DNA of 16,540 nt from JAFLUQ01 sp964537995 (GTDB lineage: Bacteria > Bacillota > Clostridia > UMGS1883). The position numbers and the translations under genes are program-made. Shown in pieces: positions 5,893 through 12,105 of this stretch. Under the pieces are notes generated by a model. It searched no databases and was not told the DNA's origin. It saw only the letters and a program-made list of their open reading frames with translations. The first letter of the stretch is position 1, and each line of letters opens with the position of its first letter. Location: contig CAZICW010000035.1 of assembly GCA_964537995.1 (NCBI GenBank), positions 1 through 16,540 of the forward strand. The letters run 5' to 3'.

Positions 5893-6735
5893 TCAAATTA
5901 CGACGGTTTTATGGCGCGTCACATGACAGCTTATATTCACGGCTACGGGAAGTCCGGCAATGTGCGTCGGGAAAGTGAGTATATTGACCTTCAGCGCGGT
6001 CATGCGTCCGCCCAGCCCCTGAGGTCCTATGCCCAGCCTGTTGATACGCTCCAGCAGCTCGCGTTCCATATCGGCATAATATCGGTCGGGATTCGAGGAA
6101 TCAAGCGGAATTGTGAGCGCCTTTTTGGAAAGTATCGCGGCTTTTTCCATGGTTCCGCCTATGCCTACGCCCACAACTATCGGCGGGCAGGGATTTCCTC
6201 CGCCTTTTGAAACGGTTTCGACGACAAAATCCTTGACTCCGTCCTCACCGTCGGAGGGCTTAAGCATTTTTACGCCGCTCATATTTTCGCTGCCAAAGCC
6301 CTTCGGAGCGATTGTTATCGTGATTTTATCGCCCTCCGTCTGGGAAAGGTGGACAATGGCGGGAGTGTTATCGCCGGTATTTTTACGGCGGAGAGGGTCG
6401 GCGACAACGCTTTTGCGAAGGAAGCCCTCGGTGTAGCCTCTGCGGACGCCCTCGTTAATTGCGTCCTCAACCGTGGCGCCGTCAATGTATACTTCTCTGC
6501 CCAGTTCGACAAAAAACACCGCCATGCCCGTATCCTGACAAATCGGCATCCGTCTTTCACGGGCTATATCCGCGTTTTCGATTATTTTGCCGAGAATACT
6601 CTTCCCTATCGGAGATTGCTCGGCTTTTTCGGCTTCCATGATTTTGTCGTATACATCGCCGCAGAGATTGATATTCGCGTCTATGCAAAGCCGCGCAACG
6701 GCTTCGGATACGGCTTCGGATGATATTGTTCGCAT
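5893..6735 (-). CDS. Class I fumarate hydratase (or tartrate dehydratase) alpha subunit
   Basis: A 280-residue N-terminal/alpha component of the two-part class I hydro-lyases, which hydrate fumarate to malate (or dehydrate tartrate) using a [4Fe-4S] cluster. The three expected cluster cysteines are Cys66 in PICQDTG, Cys183 in GGGNPCPP and Cys270 in NISCHVTRH; APKGFGSENMSG (143-154) is also typical. The length fits a complete alpha subunit. ATG start, 5 bases after AAAGGAG. In most genomes the beta subunit gene follows at once, but here the next 176 bases are non-coding and then the XerD-like gene begins, and the upstream gene is unrelated. A beta partner must therefore be encoded elsewhere or be missing. 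The enzyme is oxygen-sensitive in known members, which fits an anaerobe. Choice between fumarate and tartrate is not possible from sequence alone. Confidence 0.9.
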   Translation of the reverse strand: MRTISSEAVSEAVARLCIDANINLCGDVYDKIMEAEKAEQSPIGKSILGKIIENADIARERRMPICQDTGMAVFFVELGREVYIDGATVEDAINEGVRRGYTEGFLRKSVVADPLRRKNTGDNTPAIVHLSQTEGDKITITIAPKGFGSENMSGVKMLKPSDGEDGVKDFVVETVSKGGGNPCPPIVVGVGIGGTMEKAAILSKKALTIPLDSSNPDRYYADMERELLERINRLGIGPQGLGGRMTALKVNILTFPTHIAGLPVAVNISCHVTRHKTVVI

Positions 6736-6782
6736 AGTATCTCCTTTCTTTTAAGGAAGCGCCGATTAATTCTAAAATTTTG

Positions 6783-7757
6783 TCAATTTTGTATTTCCGG
6801 TTCTCTGTCCGTCACAAGCTCATAGCCGACAAGCGCATCGCCGTCAAGATTTTCCCGATTCATATCCACGCCGACAATACCGTGATTGTCGTATGTCTTA
6901 TAATAGTAAATTCCCTTGTCGGCATTACAGCAGGAGGTGTAGATAGAAATTTCATATTTCCCGTCCGGCAATCGGCAACAGCCTCTTTGCTGATCAACGG
7001 AGCCTAATATATGGAAAAATTGGCTCACGCTCGATTTTTCGTCGTCATCGGAACGCGAATTCATTTTTGTAAAAGCCGCGCGCACAAATCTCGACATGGA
7101 CGACAAATCCCCCGGAAGCCCGATAGCGCCCATTCCTCTGCTGTATACGTCCAGCTCCAGTTGTTTGGAAAAGCTGTTTTCGGGAGTATCGACGGACAGG
7201 CTCATATAATTGTTCAGGTTAAACATTTGAAACGGAAAGGGCGGGTTGTTCGCGAGGACGCCGACAGGATTATCATAAACAAAGACACCTTCCTTTACGC
7301 TCTCCACGGTAACGGAGCCGCTTTTATCCGAAATTATCCAGTGTAACTGCGCCAAGGGAAGCTTGGAGCTGAATGGCTCTGCCCAAAGATTTATCCGAGA
7401 GAGCAGCTCCTTCGCGTCGTTTACGGTCGCGCACTGTCCCAAAATCCACGGAATCAATTCCCACTGGGCAATATTATCCTTTCCATCTTCCCTTTCACGG
7501 TAATATGCGTTTCCCACAAAATTTAATCCCGCGATACACAGTCCCTTTTCATTTACGGCATCGTAATACAAAGGATAATTTTCGGTAATATGCGCCATTC
7601 CCACAAAGGCGAAATGCTTCGCCATAACGCCCATGCTCCGAAATGTCAGTTTGAAATTTCTCGGCGTGACGGTGACGGTTTCTCCGTATGAAAATTCGTA
7701 ATCCAGTGTACGTCCGAAATAAAAATCCTTTGTTTTATAAGCTGCCGCCGTACACAT
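6783..7757 (-). CDS. Choloylglycine-hydrolase family enzyme (bile salt hydrolase candidate)
   Basis: A 324-residue Ntn hydrolase of the linear-amide C-N hydrolase family, which includes bile salt hydrolases and penicillin V acylases. The start is fixed by Cys2, the N-terminal nucleophile exposed when Met1 is removed, and by AAGGAGG 7 bases upstream. Other pocket residues seen are Arg16 and Asp19 in FGRTLDYEFSYGE, Asn79 in AGLNFVGN, Asn171 in LANNPPFPFQ and Arg223 in SMSRFVRAAF. These correspond to the Cys2, Arg18, Asp21, Asn82, Asn175 and Arg228 set of the Clostridium perfringens enzyme. No signal peptide is present, so it acts in the cytoplasm. Deconjugation of glycine- or taurine-linked bile acids is the likeliest job given the family; penicillin V or acyl-homoserine lactone cleavage are alternatives that need assay. 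It sits between a CPBP protease (56-base gap) and fumarase alpha (47-base gap). Confidence 0.88.
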   Translation of the reverse strand: MCTAAAYKTKDFYFGRTLDYEFSYGETVTVTPRNFKLTFRSMGVMAKHFAFVGMAHITENYPLYYDAVNEKGLCIAGLNFVGNAYYREREDGKDNIAQWELIPWILGQCATVNDAKELLSRINLWAEPFSSKLPLAQLHWIISDKSGSVTVESVKEGVFVYDNPVGVLANNPPFPFQMFNLNNYMSLSVDTPENSFSKQLELDVYSRGMGAIGLPGDLSSMSRFVRAAFTKMNSRSDDDEKSSVSQFFHILGSVDQQRGCCRLPDGKYEISIYTSCCNADKGIYYYKTYDNHGIVGVDMNRENLDGDALVGYELVTDREPEIQN

Positions 7758-7813
7758 AAGTTTTCCTCCTTCATTAAGCCGCGCAATATTTTTAATCGGG
7801 CATTAATTAAAGC

Positions 7814-8659
7814 TTATTTCTTTATCTGTTCCTTAATCTTTGTTTTCTTAATAAATATTAAAGCCGCTGCCGATACTACGCAGTATCCCGCAATCGCCGG
7901 AAGCGCCGACTCAATACCGAACCTGCCGCCGGTCAGCAAGAAATTATCGGTCGCCAATTCATACCGATAAAGACAATTTTCCGATAGACCGTATTCGGGT
8001 GTTTCAACAACAAATATCCCGCCAATAATAATTGTATTCCATAGGGCGTGTACCAACGCTCCGTTCCATATTGTTTTACTTTGAACCGCGATTAACGAAA
8101 ACATCACGCCCACAGCGGTTCCCGCTATCAGCAAAAGCAGTATATCCGCAATCCTCATGCCGCCGGTAATATGTAACGCCCCAAACAGCAAGGACGGTAT
8201 CAATACAGCCGCCGGTTTGTTCCACGCGCGTTCAACGGTTCTCATTACAAGTCCTCTGAAAACAAGCTCCTCGCATATACCCGACGAAATACCGGCGCAG
8301 AATACGGCGTAGACCCAAATTGATTTCACATCGCCGACATCCGCTCTCACCGATTCGCCGTCAACAAAAAGCACATAAAACGCCGTAACCGACAGCGGCA
8401 AAAGAATTGCCGTTATCACCCATTTTAGTTCTGGCAGCTTTCGGCTCAGACCTATTTCCGCGCAAGTAAAACGCAGCACATATTTTGAATACAAAATCGC
8501 AAGCAGCATCGTTATTCCGATGTATAGCGCCGCCTGCGTCAAATAATCGGCTGCGGCATTTGCCGAAAAAATATCACCTACGGCGTTGCCGATAATTTGC
8601 GCCGCAAAAATCATTATAATCGCGGCTATAATATGCAGCGGAACCAATATTTTTTTCAT
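7814..8659 (-). CDS. CPBP (Abi/CAAX) family intramembrane metalloprotease
   Basis: A 281-residue polytopic membrane protein. The family signature is complete: EE at 130-131 and Arg135 in ICEELVFRG, His163 in FGALHIT, and His204/Asn208 in VHALWN. These glutamates and histidines form the metal site of Rce1-like intramembrane proteases. Bacterial members are tied to bacteriocin self-immunity, prenyl-protein processing or signalling; nothing nearby (no peptide bacteriocin seen) tells which applies here. I chose ATG at 8659 because AGGTG lies 5 bases upstream and the protein then opens with MKKILVPLHIIAA, a normal membrane-insertion start; a TTG at 8713 would add 18 residues but has no ribosome binding site. 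Helices fill most of the chain, with one more at the C-terminus (about 236-255 region) before a lysine-rich end. Confidence 0.88.
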   Translation of the reverse strand: MKKILVPLHIIAAIIMIFAAQIIGNAVGDIFSANAAADYLTQAALYIGITMLLAILYSKYVLRFTCAEIGLSRKLPELKWVITAILLPLSVTAFYVLFVDGESVRADVGDVKSIWVYAVFCAGISSGICEELVFRGLVMRTVERAWNKPAAVLIPSLLFGALHITGGMRIADILLLLIAGTAVGVMFSLIAVQSKTIWNGALVHALWNTIIIGGIFVVETPEYGLSENCLYRYELATDNFLLTGGRFGIESALPAIAGYCVVSAAALIFIKKTKIKEQIKK

Positions 8660-8739
8660 AAAAACACCTGTGTTATTTAAAAATTTAAACCGGCAAAGCG
8701 GCGAAATGTCCAAAAGCGCAAAATAATGTCACGAAGCCC

Positions 8740-9402
8740 TTATTCAAGCTTCCCGCATATCTTTTCCGTCACCGGTAAAAATACTCCGCCGACCACATTT
8801 CCGGCGGCTATAACCGCTATTCTAAGTATCGACTGAAGTGTTTCTTCATAAAGAACTCCGGATACGCACCAGTAATATATATCCGCTATGCTGTGTTCCG
8901 TTCCGCTCAGTATGAACACACATACTCCCAGAAACAGCGACAGATACTTTCCCGCGCCGTGAACACATTTAGCATACCCGCTCACGGCAATATATATGCA
9001 GACATTGCAAAGTATTCCCAATATAAACAGCGAAAGCAGCGGAGCGGACATTTTGGAGCTTACCATTTCACGCGCCGTTACGTTTATCCCCGAATCGGAG
9101 CCGCAAAGCACGGTAAGCCCTTCAAGCCCCGCTATCAGCATACAGCCGACTGTATTTCCGAGAAGTATTACCGCCAGCCGCAGCAGATAGCCCGGTTTGT
9201 TGTCGAATATAAAGCACGCTTTCCCCGTAAAAAGATTATACTCCCTTGTGCAGATGACAAAAAGCCCTATTGTGAACAAAACCGCACCGACCGCGCTTCC
9301 GCCCGCAAACGCGTCCTTAATTCTCAAGAACACCGTTCCTCCCAAGCCGATAGAGAATCCTGCCAAAACGGAAAGCAAAAAGTCCCTGAAATATTTTTTC
9401 AT
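8740..9402 (-). CDS. Formate/nitrite transporter (FNT) family channel, short form
   Basis: A 220-residue membrane protein with six helices, at roughly 9-26, 37-60, 72-92, 121-143, 152-182 and 191-212. FNT hallmarks are NLFTGK (56-61), the two-part GILCNVCIYIAV segment (129-140), GTEHSIADIYY with the central His170, and the last-helix GNVVGG (201-206). FNT pentamers move small monovalent anions (formate, nitrite, hydrosulfide, lactate) across the membrane. At 220 residues it is shorter than the usual 250-290, mainly in loops and tails, with no frame break. ATG start, 7 bases after GGGAGGT. It follows the amino-acid transporter ATPase by 108 bases with no terminator seen between them, so shared transcription is possible. 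The substrate cannot be assigned; the family assignment is good. Confidence 0.82.
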   Translation of the reverse strand: MKKYFRDFLLSVLAGFSIGLGGTVFLRIKDAFAGGSAVGAVLFTIGLFVICTREYNLFTGKACFIFDNKPGYLLRLAVILLGNTVGCMLIAGLEGLTVLCGSDSGINVTAREMVSSKMSAPLLSLFILGILCNVCIYIAVSGYAKCVHGAGKYLSLFLGVCVFILSGTEHSIADIYYWCVSGVLYEETLQSILRIAVIAAGNVVGGVFLPVTEKICGKLE

Positions 9403-9510
9403 AAGCGCGACCTCCCGATTATCATTAGATTCCTCGCCTTCAGGATAAGACCTGAGATAAGGCTGAGCGTCATCGCCCGGCTGTAAATTTCTCCTCCGGT
9501 TTTTCGGCTT

Positions 9511-10248
9511 TTATCTTTTTTCAAGCGCGCGCTTAAGGAATTCCTTTGTGCGCTCGTTTTTCGGATTTGAGAACAGCTCCTCCGGCTTACCCTGCTCCGC
9601 GATAACGCCGTCGTCCATAAATATGACCTTATCCGCAACATCCCGCGCAAATGCCATCTCGTGAGTAACAATTATCATTGTTAAGCCCTCGGCGGCAAGA
9701 TCACGGATAACATTAAGCACCTCCCCTACCATTTCGGGGTCAAGAGCGCTTGTGGGTTCATCAAACAGCAAGGCGTCGGGCTTCATGCTGAGAGCGCGGG
9801 CTATGGCAACGCGCTGCTTTTGTCCGCCGCTGAGCTGGGCGGGCTTTGCGTTTTTAAATTTTGCCATGCCGACCTTGGAAAGGTAGTACATGGCTGTCTT
9901 TTCCGCGTCGGCGCGTTTGCATTTAAGCACCTGAACCTGCCCTACAACACAATTCGCCAGCACATTCAGATTATTAAAAAGGTTGAATTGCTGGAACACC
10001 ATGCCGAGCTTTGTTCGGTAGGCGGATACGTTTTTGGATTTGAGGACATTCTCGCCGTGGTAAATAATTTTGCCGTCTGTGGGCGTTTCAAGCATATTTA
10101 TGCACCTGAGAAGGGTGGATTTGCCGCTTCCGCTGGAGCCTATAAGACAAAGCACCTCGCCCGAATTAACGGTGAGACTTATATCCTTCAGCACCTCATG
10201 ATCGCCGAAGCTCTTTTTAAGATGTTCTATGCGGATAACCTCGCTCAA
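9511..10248 (-). CDS. Polar amino-acid ABC transporter ATP-binding protein (GlnQ/HisP type)
   Basis: A 245-residue cytoplasmic ATPase that powers the importer encoded just upstream. All nucleotide-binding motifs are present: Walker A GSSGSGKST (37-45), Q-loop Gln86, signature LSGGQKQR (139-146), Walker B LLFDEP (160-165), D-loop SALD and switch His196. Length and sequence match the PAAT subfamily. The start is TTG at 10248, whose TTGA overlaps the TGA stop of the permease gene. The upstream GGAAGGGGCGG followed by seven As is a modest ribosome binding site, so coupling to permease translation probably helps. No accessory C-terminal regulatory domain is present. Confidence 0.93.
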   Translation of the reverse strand: MSEVIRIEHLKKSFGDHEVLKDISLTVNSGEVLCLIGSSGSGKSTLLRCINMLETPTDGKIIYHGENVLKSKNVSAYRTKLGMVFQQFNLFNNLNVLANCVVGQVQVLKCKRADAEKTAMYYLSKVGMAKFKNAKPAQLSGGQKQRVAIARALSMKPDALLFDEPTSALDPEMVGEVLNVIRDLAAEGLTMIIVTHEMAFARDVADKVIFMDDGVIAEQGKPEELFSNPKNERTKEFLKRALEKR

Positions 10249-10985
10249 TTTTTTTCCGCCCCTTCCAGCACATAGTTTTTCGGTCCGTCAAGCTTTTTTT
10301 CCAGAAGCTTGAGCAAACGGGTAACCGTAAAGGTCAGCACAAAATATATCACCGCGGCTATAGTATAGGTTTCAAAGAAACGGAAATATGTTCCGGCGGC
10401 GGATTTTGTCTGGAAGAACAGCTCCGTAACGCTGATAACGTTAAGTACGGAGGTATCCTTTATGTTAATGACAAATTCGTTGCCCGTAGCGGGGAGAATA
10501 TTGCGAATTGCCTGAGGCAGTACGATGCATTTCATTGTCTGCCAATGAGTCATACCGATGGCGTGAGCGGCTTCAAACTGCCCCCTGTCAATGGAAATGA
10601 TTCCGCCGCGTACTATCTCGGCCATATATGCGCCCGTATTTATGGAAACAATGAGAATACCCGCCAATATACGGTTTAGCTGAATTCCGGTGGTCATGGC
10701 TATTCCGTAAAAAATCACCATAGACTGCACCATCATGGGAGTTCCGCGAAAAACCTCAACATAAACACCTATCAGAAAGTTAACCGCTTTAAGGAAATAT
10801 TTAAGAACGGGCGAAGCTCCGTCATGAAGCTCAATTGTGCGGACAATCCCCACCAAAAGCCCGATGAGGAAGCCCGCCACGGTACCCGTTACGGATATGA
10901 GCATGGTTACTCCGGTGCCTCTGAGAAATACGGGCCAGTATTCGTTGAGCAGTCGGGCTATCCATCCGAAAAACGACAACTCCAT
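10245..10985 (-). CDS. Polar amino-acid ABC transporter permease (HisM/GlnP type)
   Basis: A 246-residue inner-membrane permease of the His/Glu/Gln/Arg/opine group. Visible features are VFRGTPMMVQ (79-88 region), typical of the PAAT permeases, and the EAA coupling motif GQFEAAHAIGMTHWQTMK (about 135-152) that contacts the ATPase. Several hydrophobic helices cover the rest. Only one permease is encoded, so the pore is presumably a homodimer. I chose ATG at 10985 (MELSFFGW) because AGGAG lies 9 bases before it; the ATG at 10994 sits directly against AGGAG and is unlikely to be used. It overlaps the ATPase gene by four bases. Upstream lies the solute-binding protein gene across a gap that contains a strong hairpin. 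Confidence 0.93.
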   Translation of the reverse strand: MELSFFGWIARLLNEYWPVFLRGTGVTMLISVTGTVAGFLIGLLVGIVRTIELHDGASPVLKYFLKAVNFLIGVYVEVFRGTPMMVQSMVIFYGIAMTTGIQLNRILAGILIVSINTGAYMAEIVRGGIISIDRGQFEAAHAIGMTHWQTMKCIVLPQAIRNILPATGNEFVINIKDTSVLNVISVTELFFQTKSAAGTYFRFFETYTIAAVIYFVLTFTVTRLLKLLEKKLDGPKNYVLEGAEKN

Positions 10986-11005
10986 TGCTTTCATCTCCTG
11001 ATAAT

Positions 11006-11037
11006 AAACGGAGGCTGTTATTTTACAGCCCCCGTTT
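11006..11037 (-). terminator. Intercistronic hairpin between binding-protein and permease genes
   Basis: On the minus strand AAACGGGGGCTGT and ACAGCCTCCGTTT form a 13-bp stem with one G.U wobble around a 6-base loop. On the plus strand the wobble becomes an A.C mismatch, so selection was on minus-strand RNA. Only a short T run follows, so partial termination or 3' protection of the binding-protein message is likelier than full stop. This would raise binding-protein output above that of the membrane parts. Confidence 0.7.
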
Positions 11038-11049
11038 TTGACAAATTTT

Positions 11050-11937
11050 TTATTCGGCCGCAGGCTGATTTGCTATAGCCGTGTCCATAATTTCAATTCT
11101 TTCTTCCTCGGAAATTCCCGCAAGAATTTCATTAATCTGTTCGGCAAGCTCTGTATCTTCCTTGCGAAGTCCAACGGCAATAGCCGTGTCATCGTCACTG
11201 GTTTCAAAGCCGTTGTCCCCGTCAAACTCAACAAAGGTAAAGTCGGGGTTTGCGGCGCAGGCGCTCACTGCCTCGGGCCGTTCGGAAACATATCCGTCAA
11301 TGGTGTCCGCCTGAAGAGCGACACGCATGGCGGGGAAATCGGTAGCGGCGGGCTGCTTGTCAACACCGTCGATTTGGTCAATAACAGTGTAATGGAAGGT
11401 ATTGAGCTGCGCTGTGAGCTTTGCGCCGGAAAAGTCCCGAATAGATGTTGCCGAAGCGTAGGGGCTGTCCTTCTTCACTATTATAACAAGATCGCTCTTG
11501 TAGTAATTGTCGGAAAAGCTGATGGTTTCCTTTCTTTCGGCAGTGGGGCTCATACCGGCGATGATAGCGTCAATGGTATTGCTGAGCAGCGCGGGAGTAA
11601 GTCCGTCCCACTCCGTCTTTACGACAACAAGCTCTTTGCCGAGGCCCTCGGCGATTTTCTTGGCTATCTCGATATCATATCCGCCGGCGTATTCCTTTGT
11701 TCCCTGTATGGGAACGGCGCCGTTTTTATCGGTTGTTTGAGTCCAGTTAAAGGGAGCGTAGCCGCACTCGAGTCCGACCTTAAAGGTTCCGTCGGCTGCG
11801 GCTCCGGACGGAGCTTCCGCGTTTGTTGTTTCGTCGGGGGCGGCTTCCTCAGTCTTTTTGTCGCCGCAGGCGGCAAAAGCCGTTACTGCAAGAGCAAGGC
11901 AAAGAACAAGCGCAAGGATACGAATTGACTTTTTCAA
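11050..11937 (-). CDS. Amino-acid ABC transporter substrate-binding lipoprotein
   Basis: A 295-residue periplasmic-binding-fold protein (SBP family 3) tethered to the outer face of the membrane. It has a basic start, a Leu/Ala-rich signal core and a lipobox-like AFAAC with the lipidated Cys at residue 24 in this numbering, followed by an acidic Thr/Ala/Glu linker of about 25 residues. Typical motifs are GLECGYAPFNW, GGYDIEIAKKIAEGLG, DAIIAGMSPTAERKETISFS (with the Arg that in relatives grips the substrate carboxylate) and a C-terminal ISEEERIEIMD helix. Ligand is a polar amino acid; which one is not visible. Start: AAAGGA directly abuts ATG at 11946, so TTG at 11937, 9 bases downstream and giving MKKSIRIL, is the better start; 11946 and 11943 remain possible. 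First gene of the importer operon. Confidence 0.92.
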   Translation of the reverse strand: MKKSIRILALVLCLALAVTAFAACGDKKTEEAAPDETTNAEAPSGAAADGTFKVGLECGYAPFNWTQTTDKNGAVPIQGTKEYAGGYDIEIAKKIAEGLGKELVVVKTEWDGLTPALLSNTIDAIIAGMSPTAERKETISFSDNYYKSDLVIIVKKDSPYASATSIRDFSGAKLTAQLNTFHYTVIDQIDGVDKQPAATDFPAMRVALQADTIDGYVSERPEAVSACAANPDFTFVEFDGDNGFETSDDDTAIAVGLRKEDTELAEQINEILAGISEEERIEIMDTAIANQPAAE

Positions 11938-11969
11938 TTTCAACATTCCTTTCTGTGATTTATGTTACT

Positions 11970-11998
11970 ATGCTACCACAAATTCAGTGATTTTGCAA
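11970..11998 (-). promoter_or_regulatory. Probable sigma-A promoter of the amino-acid importer operon
   Basis: The minus strand has TTGCAA (11998-11993), 17 bases and TAGCAT (11975-11970), each 4/6 to consensus, about 32 bases before the start codon. Long A tracts lie directly upstream (12000-12020 region). No T-box, arginine-repressor-like palindrome or other attenuator was seen in the leader. Confidence 0.6.
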
Positions 11999-12038
11999 CA
12001 TTTTTTTTGATTTTTTTAAACAAAATCGAAATTTTTAT

Positions 12039-12097
12039 GTCTTCGGAAGCATTTTACATTCTGTCGAAGACGAATCCGAGCTTGCCCTTCGGAGGGC
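12039..12097 (-). terminator. Hairpin-rich 3' region after the ABC exporter gene
   Basis: Two hairpins follow the stop codon on the minus strand: GCCCT/AGGGC with a 4-base loop (12084-12097) and GTCTTCG/CGAAGAC with a 19-base loop (12039-12071), then AT-rich sequence. Neither has a clean U run, so termination here is probable by position but weakly supported. Confidence 0.35.
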
Positions 12098-12105
12098 TTC
12101 GATTT

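Noticed and set aside
9399..9671. A 90-codon minus-strand frame overlapping the end of the importer ATPase gene
   Set aside because: Most of it lies out of frame inside the ATPase gene, and it has no start signal. Only its last part, after the GGAGGAG, is kept as a low-interest finding.
11038..11928. A 296-codon plus-strand frame opposite the substrate-binding protein
   Set aside because: The minus-strand lipoprotein is unambiguous; the plus frame is its shadow.
11947..12105. Riboswitch or T-box leader before the amino-acid importer
   Set aside because: The transcript leader after the promoter is only about 25 bases and no T-box motif or structured aptamer is visible.
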